Source of the DNA: Bradyrhizobium guangdongense
Lineage (GTDB): Bacteria; Pseudomonadota; Alphaproteobacteria; Rhizobiales; Xanthobacteraceae
NCBI RefSeq assembly: GCF_006483445.1
Contig: NZ_PPPT01000168.1
Location: 1 to 53,053 of the forward strand
Reading direction: 5' to 3'
Length of the DNA stretch: 53,053 nucleotides
The position numbers and the translations under genes are program-made. This document shows, piece by piece, positions 20,740-29,553 of this stretch. Positions within the stretch are counted from its first letter, which is position 1. Each line of letters begins with the position of its first letter. Under the pieces are notes generated by a model. It did no database searches and was not told the origin of the DNA. It saw only the letters and a list, made by a program, of their open reading frames with translations.

Positions 20740-23712
20740 ATGTCTAGGCTGCTTTTGGCCATCACCGCCCTCATCTTGAGTCAGGAACGAGCTTGGACTC
20801 AGGACGCGCTTTGGCTTCCGAATCCCGCTTCCGGGGATTGGAATACGGCTACTAATTGGTCGCCCGGATCAGTTCCGACAGGGACAGCAACGTTCGGCCT
20901 TTCCAACACAACCGCGATTACATTCTCGCAAGCGCCGAATGTTAGTATGCCTGTCGACGCGATAAACTTCACTAACCCGTCAAGCCTGTACTCATTTGCT
21001 CTTACCGGTGGCGTAAATCTCACTTTTAACGGCGGAGGGATCCTTGGCAATTCTTCTGTTTCGACGTTTAATGTCACCGGCGACGTGTTGCATTTCGATA
21101 ATTCATCAACGGCTGGACGTGCATCAATCAACAACATTTGGATCGGTGCGGCCGGTTCAATTACCAGTTTTGCTGCATCCAGCACCGCTGGCTCCGCGCA
21201 AATCTTAAACAACGGTAGCTTCGGTGAAACGCGATTTCTCATTAGCAGTAGTGCGGGCGCTTCTAGTATTCTCAACGAGCATGGTGGAAGTACAACATTC
21301 AATCAAACGAGTACGGCTGGAAGCGCTACGATCAGGGTAAACGAGGACCCCAATATCAATTTTGGTGCAAATGTTGCGTTCTTCGACAATAGCTCTGCTG
21401 CTAATGCCACGATCAACATTTATGCTGGGAATGCATATTTCAATACGCACTCGACGGCCGCTTCAGCAACAATATTGAACGTTGGTGGCTTGGTGTCGTT
21501 TAGAGATCAAAGCACCGCCGATCATGCGTTCATTAGCAACAACAACCTCTTTATCGGCGGAAGTCTCAATAATTTCGGGACAATAACCTTTGGCGGTAGC
21601 GGCGCTCCCACCAGCGCGGGCAGCTCAACAATTCAGAACAATGGAGGATATATTTTATTCGAAGATGGCAGCAGCGCTGCAAGTGCAAACATTACAAACG
21701 ACGCGGGCCATTTGAATTTTACCGATAATTCAACCGCCGGAAGCAGCACGATCACAAACCTCAATGGCGGGGTGATTCATTTTCATGGGCCCAATCCTAC
21801 AGCTGGGCAGGCGCGCGTCATTATGGACGCCAGCAGCAGCTTTGAAGTGTTTGACATATTCCAGACGAGCATGACTGTCGGCTCCATTGAGGGATTCGGC
21901 GGAGTGTCCTTGGGCTCGAAACAGCTATTGATAGGAACAAACAATCTTTCCACTGAATTTGGCGGAACATTTTTTGGAGCTGGAGGGGCACTAGCGAAGG
22001 TTGGCGCCGGCACGCTAATCCTCACCGGTGCCAACACCTACACCGGCGCCACCACGGTGAACGGCGGCAAGCTGGTGGTGGACGGCTCAATCGTGAGCGC
22101 GACAACCGTCAATGCCGGCGGCACGCTTGCGGGCATCGGGACGGTCGGCACCACCGCGATCGCCGGCGGCACGCTCGCACCGGGCAACACGACCAGTCCC
22201 TATGCGCCGCTCACCGTGAACGGTCCGCTGAGCTTCACCGCGGCATCGACCTACCTCGTTCAGGTCTCGGGCACGAATGCGTCGCGCACCAACGTGCTCG
22301 GCGCCGCCGCGCTCGGCAACGCGACGGTAAGCGCGATCTTCTCGGGAACGCTGCAGAAGCAGTACACCATCCTCAACGCGACAAGCGGCCTCGGCGGCAG
22401 CGCGTTCAACCCGACGGTGGTTTCGAACATGTCGTCGGTGTCGGCGACGCTGAGCTACGACACCAACAACGTCTTCCTCAACATCGGCGTCAGTTTCACG
22501 TCGACGAGCGGCAGTCTCACCGTCAATCAGCAGAACGTGGCCAATACGCTGACGAACGTTTTCAACAGCTCCGGCAGTCTTCCGGTGGTCTTTGGGGGCC
22601 TGACGCCCGCGGGGTTGACCATCGCGTCGGGCGAGCTCGGCACCGGCGTGATCCAGTCCGCGATCAATGCCGATGGCCAGTTCCTGAATCTGATGCTCGA
22701 TCCCACAATTGTCGGGCGCAGCGGTGGCTTTGCGAAGCCCGGCAGCGTCTCGCAATTCGCCGAGAGCGACGAAGCGGCGGCCTATGCGTCAATGCGGCCG
22801 GCGACGCCCCCCGAGCGGGAGGCCTATGCGATGGCGACCAAGGCGCCGATGCTGGCTGCGGCGGCCAATCGCTGGAGCGTCTGGGCAGCCGGCTATGGCG
22901 GCTCCGAGCAGGTCGGCGGCAACGCCGTGGTCGGCTCGCAGGATCTCAGCGCGCGGATCTGGGGCGTTGCGGCCGGCGCCGACTTCAGGGTCTCGCCGGA
23001 CACGCTGATCGGCTTCGCGCTCGGCGGCGGCGGCTTGAACTACTCGCTTGCCAATGCGATGGGCTCGGGCTCGGCAGATCTGTTCCAGGCCGGCGTCTAT
23101 GGCCGGCACAATTTCGGTCCCGCCTACGTCGCAGGCGCACTGGTCTATGGCTGGCACGACGTCACCACCAACCGCACCGTCGCGCTCGCCGGCATCGACC
23201 AGCTCCAGGGCTGCTTCAAGGCCGATACCTTCTCTGCCCGCTTCGAAGGCGGCTATCGCTTCGCGACGCCGCTGGTCGGCATCACGCCCTACGCGGCCGT
23301 GCAGGTCACGAGGTTCAACCTGCCGAACTACACGGAGACGAGTCTCGCCGGCGGCGGGCTGTTCGCCCTCAACTACGCAGCCCAGACCACGACCGATACC
23401 CGCTCCGAGCTCGGCTTCCGCACCGACAAATCCTACGCGGTGCAGAACGGCGTGCTGACCCTGCGCGGCCGCGCCGCGTGGGCGCATGACTACAACCCGA
23501 ACCGCGCCGTCACCGCGCTGTTTACGGCATTGCCGGGCGCCGCCGCCTTCGCCGTCAACGGCGCCAGGCCCGATGCCGACTCCGCGCTCGTCAGCGGCAG
23601 CGCCGAGATGAAGTGGCTGAGCGGCTTCTCGATCGCCGCGACCTTCGACGGCGAGTTCTCCGGCAACGTCGCGACCTATTCCGGCAAGGGCGTGGTCCGA
23701 TATTTTTGGTAA
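20740..23712 (+). CDS. Autotransporter (type Va) with beta-helix passenger and outer-membrane beta-barrel
   Basis: About 990 residues. ATG 20740 begins a signal peptide (MSRLLLAITALILSQERAWT); ATG 20725 and GTG 20701 are alternative starts. The passenger has repeated 20-25 residue units built on F.D.STAGSATI.N.GG, a right-handed beta-helix, followed by the autotransporter-associated repeat GTLILTGANTYTGATTVNGG (about 425-445) and a linker. The last 280 residues form the barrel (WSVWAAGYGG to the terminal VVRYFW). The first two thirds use AT-richer codons than the GC-rich last part from about 22.0 kb, which suggests a spliced passenger. Probable role: surface adhesin. Confidence 0.9.
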   Translation: MSRLLLAITALILSQERAWTQDALWLPNPASGDWNTATNWSPGSVPTGTATFGLSNTTAITFSQAPNVSMPVDAINFTNPSSLYSFALTGGVNLTFNGGGILGNSSVSTFNVTGDVLHFDNSSTAGRASINNIWIGAAGSITSFAASSTAGSAQILNNGSFGETRFLISSSAGASSILNEHGGSTTFNQTSTAGSATIRVNEDPNINFGANVAFFDNSSAANATINIYAGNAYFNTHSTAASATILNVGGLVSFRDQSTADHAFISNNNLFIGGSLNNFGTITFGGSGAPTSAGSSTIQNNGGYILFEDGSSAASANITNDAGHLNFTDNSTAGSSTITNLNGGVIHFHGPNPTAGQARVIMDASSSFEVFDIFQTSMTVGSIEGFGGVSLGSKQLLIGTNNLSTEFGGTFFGAGGALAKVGAGTLILTGANTYTGATTVNGGKLVVDGSIVSATTVNAGGTLAGIGTVGTTAIAGGTLAPGNTTSPYAPLTVNGPLSFTAASTYLVQVSGTNASRTNVLGAAALGNATVSAIFSGTLQKQYTILNATSGLGGSAFNPTVVSNMSSVSATLSYDTNNVFLNIGVSFTSTSGSLTVNQQNVANTLTNVFNSSGSLPVVFGGLTPAGLTIASGELGTGVIQSAINADGQFLNLMLDPTIVGRSGGFAKPGSVSQFAESDEAAAYASMRPATPPEREAYAMATKAPMLAAAANRWSVWAAGYGGSEQVGGNAVVGSQDLSARIWGVAAGADFRVSPDTLIGFALGGGGLNYSLANAMGSGSADLFQAGVYGRHNFGPAYVAGALVYGWHDVTTNRTVALAGIDQLQGCFKADTFSARFEGGYRFATPLVGITPYAAVQVTRFNLPNYTETSLAGGGLFALNYAAQTTTDTRSELGFRTDKSYAVQNGVLTLRGRAAWAHDYNPNRAVTALFTALPGAAAFAVNGARPDADSALVSGSAEMKWLSGFSIAATFDGEFSGNVATYSGKGVVRYFW

Positions 23713-24142
23713 GTTGCGGCGCAGGAGCCATCGTTCGTCGCCGAGAGTAACTTCACTTTTCCGTTTAACGCCAATGCCCATTGCAAAGTCGGTGGATCAC
23801 GCTCTCCAAACCGAGTTTGCTACTGGTTTGAACGTCCACCGATTTCAAGGCAGCGGTGGTTTTGCGGCCTTTGACAGAGCGGCTGGTGCTCTCACTCGTG
23901 ATAAGGCGTGATTATCGCCACTTACCGCTATTGGAGCCTGGGCGAGAACTCCGTGTGCGGCTATGCGAAGCTTTGCGATGATCGACGGCTCGGGATGGTC
24001 CGATGTCTCAAGAGATAGTCGGAGTTGTTGATGCTTGGGTTCACATAAACCGAAGTTGACAATCCTGGGTTTAGCGGCCAACCTTCAATTGTGTGAGCAT
24101 TGATGTTGCCTCTAAGCTGAACCTGTTTGCATGCGGTGCAGT
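23713..24142. other. Intergenic region with dif-like dyad site 2 (imperfect)
   Basis: There is no gene I can support. At 23900-23916 it contains GATAA, the 7-base centre GGCGTGA, and TTATC; the outer arms match at 7 of 10 positions. It separates the autotransporter from the small secreted protein. Confidence 0.45.
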
Positions 24143-24433
24143 ATGAATATTGCCAAGGTGCTGGTGCCATTTATCTCGGTAGTCGTGATTGCGGCAGCCA
24201 ACGCAGAGCCGCTCGACCTCCCGGGGCTTTCGAAAGCGCAGCTTAACGAGCTTCGGCCATGGCAAGACAATCCAAGTAAGTTCAAGATCGGACAGCTAAC
24301 CGACCTAGTCGCCACGGGAGCCCCGATCGGAAGGGGTTACAACGGCCTAACCGGCGAGTTTCGCGGCGATTGTGTCCAGGGAAACGTGAAAACTAGCGGC
24401 CTCGAAGCGAAGGTCGTCAACAGCCGCTACTAA
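24143..24433 (+). CDS. Small exported protein, possibly an N-terminal fragment
   Basis: A 96-residue protein from ATG 24143 (ATG 24131 also in frame). It has a signal peptide (MNIAKVLVPFISVVVIAAANA) and a mature part ending LGRGYN-like: GAPIGRGYNGLTGEFRGDCV, then a polar tail. I do not recognise the family with certainty; the GRGYNGLTGEFRGDCV stretch looks like the beginning of a larger secreted protein cut short, and the 130 bases after the stop have no clear continuation. It sits between two dif-like sites. Confidence 0.5.
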   Translation: MNIAKVLVPFISVVVIAAANAEPLDLPGLSKAQLNELRPWQDNPSKFKIGQLTDLVATGAPIGRGYNGLTGEFRGDCVQGNVKTSGLEAKVVNSRY

Positions 24434-24569
24434 TCTTACTTGGATTTGCTAGTCGTGCGAATGAAGGCGTGGTCACCTTCAATCTCACCGAGACCCCTGG
24501 TTCATTCGGCACTGAAGATGCTCGCTGGAGGCGACTTGAAGGTTAAGGGCGCCCGCGTTCGCTGGGTGT

Positions 24570-24588
24570 CGATAACGTCCAATTATCG
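24570..24588. repeat. dif-like dyad site 3 (GATAA-N7-TTATC)
   Basis: CGATAA, centre CGTCCAA, TTATCG: perfect 6-bp arms with the same 7-base spacing. It lies about 95 bases past the 3' end of the TIGR02391 gene and is the left bracket of the two-gene module. Confidence 0.65.
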
Positions 24589-24682
24589 GCGGCGAGAGTT
24601 GCCGGCGTGAATCTACACGCTACTATCGTAGGCCTGTTGGCCGCTCTGTTCGCAAGCTCGCCGACGAGATCTAGACCCATAT

Positions 24683-25369
24683 TCAGATGCGGTCGATCAT
24701 TCGCAGCAGTTGGTTCGCGAAGCAAATCATGTCGACGACCTCGCGTGGATCGTCGAACTTGACCTCCTGGTGAGCTGACGGGTTGCGGAAGATGGCGAAC
24801 GCGCCGACGAACAGATCCCGCATGGATGCACGCTCCTTAGCGGATGTCGTCATCAGGCAACCGTTGGGGCCGAAGGCCCGATTGATTAGGTCGACGCCCG
24901 ACCATGGAGCCAGGCTCGCATCCTTGGCGCGCAAGCGCACCTCCACTTCCTTAAAGGCACGGAAGACGGCGGTGTCGTAGTCGCCGCGCACGAACAGCGG
25001 CTTGACCTGGGCCATGACGATCGGGTCGAGCCCGTCCGGAAACATTGACTCTTTCTTCCAGGCGCCGAAGTCGATCGACTGCGCGACGCGGCGTCCGGCG
25101 CGCGTCACGAAGAAGCCCTGACCGTGGATGTCGTTCGGACGGTGCGCAATGAAGCCTTCGCGCTCGAGCCAGCCCCACGCCTCCATGAAGCGCTCGGCGA
25201 TCTGTCCGCCCTCGACCATCTGCATGAAATTGAAGCGATGGGTCTCGGCGTGCGGTGCCGTCGTCATGTATCTGAGCATGTGTGCGCCCAAGTCCTCAGC
25301 CTCCATCGACAGAACCTGAGCCCGCGGCGGGAAGTTGCGCATGAAGCTTTCGATCTGATCCTGGTTCAC
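24683..25369 (-). CDS. TIGR02391 (Ymh) family protein
   Basis: A 228-residue protein. The C-terminal half matches the TIGR02391 family: RGDYDTAVFRAFKEVEVRLR, then GVDLINRAFGPNG and FVGAFAIFRNPSAHQEV, an alpha-helical fold with an invariant RNP-AH motif like that of HEPN/Abi-type proteins. The N-terminal 110 residues look like a winged helix (AWGWLEREGFIAHRPND and GFFVTRAGRRVA). Family members recur in defence islands and phages; biochemistry is not established to my knowledge. It is the second gene of a two-gene unit, 10 bases after its partner. Confidence 0.8.
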   Translation of the reverse strand: MNQDQIESFMRNFPPRAQVLSMEAEDLGAHMLRYMTTAPHAETHRFNFMQMVEGGQIAERFMEAWGWLEREGFIAHRPNDIHGQGFFVTRAGRRVAQSIDFGAWKKESMFPDGLDPIVMAQVKPLFVRGDYDTAVFRAFKEVEVRLRAKDASLAPWSGVDLINRAFGPNGCLMTTSAKERASMRDLFVGAFAIFRNPSAHQEVKFDDPREVVDMICFANQLLRMIDRI

Positions 25370-25379
25370 CGTGCGTCCC

Positions 25380-25940
25380 TCAATATCGGCTGATTGGCGG
25401 CAGCGGCTGCCCCAGATAGTTCATCCAGGCGTCGAAGACGTTCTGCATTACCGACGACAGGGCCCGGCGATCTCCGGTCTTAGTCGCGACGATGATTTGT
25501 TCGACTCCGCCGTATTTGCCTTCGCCCCAGCGGCACTGGCCGAAGCCGACTCCGCCGGGCGCGATGTCGTTCGACGACGAGATGCGGCCGCTTTTGGGCC
25601 GGTGGTGCTTGAACGCGACGGCTACATCCCGCAGCAGGTCCACATCGTCGACGTGCTGCCCGTTGCGTAGAAATTCGCATTTGCCGTCGATGGCCGCGCG
25701 GACGGCTCCCATGTCGGCGAAGGCTGGCAGCGCAACTGTCTTCTCCTCGAACACGTAGTCAGCCAGGTGGTGCAGCAGGTCGACCGCCTGGCGGCCCGCC
25801 AGGTCGACGGCATCGCGGGCGGCGTCGATGGTGGCCGCGTCCCTGGTCTCCAGCGCACGCGTCAAAGCGTGCTCCGCCTCGATGTAGTTGCGGAGCGCGG
25901 GCCGGACACGGCGGGCGATGTGATCCAGGATGGGCTGCAT
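25380..25940 (-). CDS. HEPN-like helical protein, partner of the TIGR02391 gene
   Basis: A 186-residue protein, mostly helical in its first 120 residues. It contains LLRDVAVAFKHHRPKSG (about 103-119), resembling the D.A.A.KH motif of a widespread HEPN-like family of unknown function. The C-terminal part is short beta strands ending NVFDAWMNYLG. It is transcribed just before the TIGR02391 gene (10-base gap), which suggests the two act together, perhaps as an abortive-infection or toxin-antitoxin-like pair. That is inference. A dif-like site lies about 105 bases upstream of its start. Confidence 0.6.
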   Translation of the reverse strand: MQPILDHIARRVRPALRNYIEAEHALTRALETRDAATIDAARDAVDLAGRQAVDLLHHLADYVFEEKTVALPAFADMGAVRAAIDGKCEFLRNGQHVDDVDLLRDVAVAFKHHRPKSGRISSSNDIAPGGVGFGQCRWGEGKYGGVEQIIVATKTGDRRALSSVMQNVFDAWMNYLGQPLPPISRY

Positions 25941-26045
25941 GGAACCAAGTATAAACCGCTCGACCGATTCGGCGTCGAAAATGACCCGGGGTCAAAAGGC
26001 GCCGACGGGAAGGGCAGCCTCTTAGCGTGAAGCAGACATCGCCGT

Positions 26046-26064
26046 CGATAATGCCTAATTATCG
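26046..26064. repeat. dif-like dyad site 4 (GATAA-N7-TTATC)
   Basis: CGATAA, centre TGCCTAA, TTATCG; one further matching pair (T26045, A26065) gives 7-bp arms. It is the right bracket of the TIGR02391/HEPN-like module. Confidence 0.65.
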
Positions 26065-26065
26065 A

Positions 26066-26393
26066 ATGTGAGGGGGATGCGAGCCCGCGCGGGTGAGGGG
26101 GTAACGGCTCGGGTCCCGCTCACCGACCGGGAACCAGCTTTATGTCCGAACGGCCCTGTGATCTCGCTAAAAATTGCCAAGCTCAACGGCGATTTCCGAG
26201 GAGACTATGGAACGCTGCTCGGCGCGTTTCTCTATCTCCGTTCGATCAGCGCCGCGCGCGAGCGCTCTTGGATTTTGTCGGGCTTGGCCTCGATCGTTGG
26301 CTCGCTCCTGCTCGCGTGGATCGCGAAATTCGGGTCGCCTTGGCTTTCAGGCTGGTTAGGATAGACTAGCGCTGCCAACGGTCGGGGCGTTCC
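26066..26393. other. Intergenic region before the serine recombinase
   Basis: An open frame over 26068-26364 ends in a hydrophobic stretch (WILSGLASIVGSLLLAWIAKF), which could be the tail of a small membrane protein, but no start signal or family supports it. Otherwise nothing clear is seen. Confidence 0.3.
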
Positions 26394-28001
26394 ATGGGAA
26401 CTGCACTCACTGTTCCGAAAGCACGGTTGCCGCGACGACAGGAGCAGTCGCTTCGGGCGGCCCAGTACGTTCGGATGTCGACGGACTACCAGCAATACTC
26501 CATCGAAAATCAGGCTGCCGTCATTGCCGCGTTCGCCCAAGCCCACGGGTTGAAGATCGTTCGAACGTATCGTGATGACGCCGAGAGTGGACTTCGGATC
26601 AGGAACAGAGCCGGCCTTACCAATCTGATAGATGATGTTCGTCGAGACCGAACCGACTTCGACCACATCCTTGTCTACGACGTCAGCCGGTGGGGAAGGT
26701 TTCAGGACGTTGACGAGAGCGCCCACTACGAATTCCTTTGCAGGGAAGCCGGCATCAGCGTCTGCTATTGCGCCGAACAGTTCGAGAACGATGGAAGCTT
26801 GATCTCCGGCATCGTCAAGAACATCAAAAGGGTGATGGCGGCTGAGTACAGTCGAGAGCTGTCGATCAAAGTGCATGCCGGCGCATGCCGCTTGTCCAGC
26901 CTTGGTTTCCGGCAAGGTGGGCAACCCTGCTTTGGTCTGCGAAGAGAATTGATCGATGCTGGCGGCCGATCAAGAGGCCTACTTGAGCGCGGGCAAAGGA
27001 AATCACTTCAGACCGATCGCGTTGTCCTGCGTCGCGGTCCGCCGGAAGAGGTCGAGACGGTCAAGTTCATATTCGACCGCTTTGTGAATGGTCATCGCCC
27101 AGAGAAAAAGATCGCGCGCGAGCTCAATGCTCGCGGCGTGCTTAATCGAGGGCAGGCCTGGACCTTCTACAAAGTCCAATATCTCCTGCAAAACGAAAAC
27201 TACGTCGGCACGAGCTTATACAACCGCTCGTCCTTCCGATTACGAGGGGTGCGAAAGAAGAACCCGCCGGCGCTTTGGGTCAGAAAGGAGGGCGCCTTTG
27301 AGCCGATCATTGAACCTGAGCTGTTTGAGCAAGCGCAGCAGATATTCGTCAGCCGACGCAAATGTCGGGGGCTTTCAAATGAGGAGATGCTGAAACGCTT
27401 GAGGATCGTCCTTCAACGCAAGGGCCGGCTCAGCAGGTGGATCATCGAGAATGCTGAGAACGTTCCGAGTGCGTCGCTATATCAATTGCGCTTTGGAAGT
27501 CTGAGAAAAACTTATCGGCTAATCGGCTATAGCCCGGAGCGTGATTACGAGTACGTAGACTCTCGCACCATGCGCCGCAACTTGGTCAAGGATCTCGTCT
27601 TAACGGTGGGAACGGCACTCGCCCGGTCTGGCGAAGATGTCAGGGTTGACCAGGTTCACCAGGTGCTCAATGTCCGAGCGCGGGCGATTTCGTTTCGCGT
27701 GGTTCGGGGTTGGCATGATGGCAACGTAAAGCACTCGCCGACTTGGACGATCCGGCGCGGCCGCTATCTGCCGCCCGGTTTGATTGTTGTTGTGCGGTTA
27801 GACAATGCCAACAAGGCTGTCAGGGACTATTTCCTGATGCCTGCATCCAGGCTGCCCGGTGCGCGCGCCGGATTTACAGAGGGTAACGCTGAGCGCTTCG
27901 GTATGCGGCGCTTTGAGACCGCCGATCGCGTCATTCGAGCTATCAAGCGACACTTCGCAAACGAACGTAATCGGCGATCGCTGAAGCAGTTCTCGCGTTG
28001 A
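26394..28001 (+). CDS. Large serine recombinase
   Basis: A 535-residue site-specific recombinase. The catalytic resolvase domain starts at AAQYVRMSTDYQQYSIENQ, with S29 as the likely nucleophile, and continues with VYDVSRWGRF, the arginine-containing active-site segment. The recombinase domain (about 215-330) includes KIARELNARGVLNRG and QYLLQNENYVGT. The C-terminal region lacks an obvious zinc ribbon and may be divergent. It could excise or integrate the island. It stands alone, and the surrounding dyads resemble tyrosine-recombinase rather than serine-recombinase sites. Confidence 0.9.
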   Translation: MGTALTVPKARLPRRQEQSLRAAQYVRMSTDYQQYSIENQAAVIAAFAQAHGLKIVRTYRDDAESGLRIRNRAGLTNLIDDVRRDRTDFDHILVYDVSRWGRFQDVDESAHYEFLCREAGISVCYCAEQFENDGSLISGIVKNIKRVMAAEYSRELSIKVHAGACRLSSLGFRQGGQPCFGLRRELIDAGGRSRGLLERGQRKSLQTDRVVLRRGPPEEVETVKFIFDRFVNGHRPEKKIARELNARGVLNRGQAWTFYKVQYLLQNENYVGTSLYNRSSFRLRGVRKKNPPALWVRKEGAFEPIIEPELFEQAQQIFVSRRKCRGLSNEEMLKRLRIVLQRKGRLSRWIIENAENVPSASLYQLRFGSLRKTYRLIGYSPERDYEYVDSRTMRRNLVKDLVLTVGTALARSGEDVRVDQVHQVLNVRARAISFRVVRGWHDGNVKHSPTWTIRRGRYLPPGLIVVVRLDNANKAVRDYFLMPASRLPGARAGFTEGNAERFGMRRFETADRVIRAIKRHFANERNRRSLKQFSR

Positions 28002-28093
28002 TCAATGAATTTAAGAGCATGCAACTTTCGATGGACGATTCGCAACGCTCGCGTCCGTCAACCTCTGCCAACCGCTTTCTGCCTTCAATTGCT

Positions 28094-28363
28094 TTAACGT
28101 TGTGCTTCGCGACGTGCTTCGCGACGTGCTTCGCGACGTGCTTCGCGGCGGGCGTCCCGCTCATCCCATGCAGATGCTGCGGCCGCATCGGCTTGCCTTC
28201 TTGAGCCCTCTAGCTGAGCGCGACAATTGACGTAGGCGTCAGTTCCAGGCTTCGCACCGTAGGACAGGCATTGCTGATCATCCTTGGCGTTGTTCGCCGC
28301 AAGGCGCTCCTCGCTACTCATGCAGCCGCCCAGCAGCAACGCTAGCAAGATGGCTCTGGTCAT
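28094..28363 (-). CDS. Small lipoprotein with Arg-Glu-Ala-Arg tail repeats
   Basis: An 89-residue protein starting at MTRAILLALLLGGCMSSEE, a clear lipobox with cysteine 14, so it should be attached to a membrane after export. It has a conserved CLSYGAKPGTDAYVNCRAQL segment found in many rhizobial small lipoproteins, and a C-terminal run of REAR units encoded by a tandem 12-bp DNA repeat. An in-frame upstream start at 28381 is less likely. Function unknown. Confidence 0.7.
   Translation of the reverse strand: MTRAILLALLLGGCMSSEERLAANNAKDDQQCLSYGAKPGTDAYVNCRAQLEGSRRQADAAAASAWDERDARREARREARREARREAQR
28111..28146. repeat. Tandem 12-bp repeat, three perfect copies
   Basis: GACGTGCTTCGC occurs at 28111, 28123 and 28135, with a degenerate fourth copy before them (28101-28110). 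It lies inside the lipoprotein gene and adds four residues per copy in frame, so it can vary in length by slippage. Confidence 0.85.
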
Positions 28364-28460
28364 TTCCCAGCCCCGTGTCAAAGAAAGGAGCGATTATGGC
28401 CGATGCAACCGATGCTTGTCAAAAGCCTTTAGACCGGGATTAGGCAGATCCAGCCCTTGG

Positions 28461-28699
28461 TCATTTCGTGTTTCGATACCCCATCGCCGCAATCTGCGGC
28501 TTTCCTCTATCGAAGTCTGGCCGCACCTCGGCGCCGCGCTTGCCGCAGACCTTGCAGACGAACTGTGCCTCGATATCGGAGAGCCGCAGCCCGCGTCTAA
28601 GGTTACGCTATGGCTGCACCGGTAGTCCGCGCAATAGACCAGGACGCCATGCAGGCCCATCTCTCGCATGTCGCCGAAGTTGATCTTCTGAGGCCGCAT
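28461..28699 (-). pseudogene. Small zinc-ribbon protein gene, frameshifted
   Basis: The N-terminus MRPQKINFGDMREMGLHGVL and VYCADYRCSH match a short protein frequent in rhizobia. After about residue 36 the open frame becomes nonsense, while another frame reads RLSDIEAQFVCKVCGKRGAE and VRPDFDRGKP, ending at 28461. A small deletion around 28590 explains the shift. Intact relatives have CxxC pairs in both halves, i.e. a zinc ribbon. Confidence 0.75.
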
Positions 28700-28891
28700 G
28701 CCCGCATCAAAGCTGCGCCGCGCGGTCCCTGCAAATTATCAATCCCTTGAGCCGCGGAACGGACCCTAGGCCCCGCCGGTAGGGGATGTGGACAATTCGC
28801 GCGGACGAGACGAACAACCAGAAGGAGACACGAGCTATTTGCAAGTCCGAAAAATCGTTGCTTAATCGCGGTCGAGCGGGGGAGGAATGAA

Positions 28892-29038
28892 ATGAGGGGC
28901 TGCGGTCGTTTGCTTTGCAGCATTTTTGCGTGCCCACTCGCAGGATGCGTGTCCGATGGCAATGGCAACACCCCCCTAGTTCAAGCAACGGTCTTCAAAC
29001 AGGCTTCGGTCGTGTATCACACAGGCGATATTATCTAG
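28892..29038 (+). CDS. Very small lipoprotein (48 residues)
   Basis: A strong GGGGGAGG site lies 6 bases before ATG 28892. The product MRGCGRLLCSIFACPLAGCV has a lipobox (LAGC, cysteine 19) and a mature part of about 30 residues. No family recognised. The ribosome-binding site plus lipobox make it credible. Confidence 0.55.
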   Translation: MRGCGRLLCSIFACPLAGCVSDGNGNTPLVQATVFKQASVVYHTGDII

Positions 29039-29236
29039 GTCGCTTACTACGCGAGCCTTATGAACGGTGCTACGAGTTGCCCTTGCAATCAGGCGCGCCA
29101 AGCAGGTCTAGTTTGCCCCCAATGCGTTGGCAGCTAGCTTAATCAGTTCAGCGGACACTAAAGAAGCTTCAGATTACCAAGACGGTCGACACGACACCCC
29201 TTCTGCGGATCATTGACTGACAGCGCCGTCGCCGGC

Positions 29237-29446
29237 CTATTCGGAAATCAACTTTTGCAGCGGAACAGAAAGAGCATCGGCGATCCGGGCCATAACCATC
29301 AAGCTGGGATTGCGTCGGCCACGTTCAATGCCACCAACGTAAGTTAGATCGATCTCAGCCGCGAAGGCCAACTCTTCTTGAGTTAGCCCTTTCTGCTGCC
29401 GCAACCTTCTAACGTTCACACCGACAATCGCTGGCCAATTCCTCAT
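29237..29446 (-). CDS. XRE-family regulator resembling restriction-modification controller (C) proteins
   Basis: A 69-residue single-domain helix-turn-helix protein. The sequence NVRRLRQQKGLTQEELAFAA followed by LTYVGGIERGRRNPSLMVM and IADALSVP is very close in pattern to C proteins, which time expression of restriction genes. Two copies of TATAGTCTCTA sit just upstream of its start, as expected for self-regulation. A divergent membrane-protein gene shares the region. No restriction or methylase gene is adjacent; the nearest restriction gene is the ScoMcrA-like one, 9 kb away. Confidence 0.85.
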   Translation of the reverse strand: MRNWPAIVGVNVRRLRQQKGLTQEELAFAAEIDLTYVGGIERGRRNPSLMVMARIADALSVPLQKLISE

Positions 29447-29470
29447 TGCAACATGAGGGCCTCTAAGGCA

Positions 29471-29497
29471 TATAGTCTCTAGGGATTATAGTCTCTA
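29471..29497. promoter_or_regulatory. Putative operator: two TATAGTCTCTA boxes
   Basis: Direct repeats at 29471-29481 and 29487-29497, spaced 16 bases start to start, lie 25-51 bases upstream of the XRE gene start and about 57 bases before the divergent gene. ATAGTC elements recall C-protein boxes. Confidence 0.6.
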
Positions 29498-29553
29498 TTG
29501 GGAAAATATCCGAAGCAGCTTCCGTTCGTGTCGTTCCTTGCAGGTTGGTTCTG

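Noticed and set aside
28081..28150. Tandem 12-bp repeat considered as a CRISPR array
   Set aside because: Units are contiguous without spacers and encode REAR in a lipoprotein.
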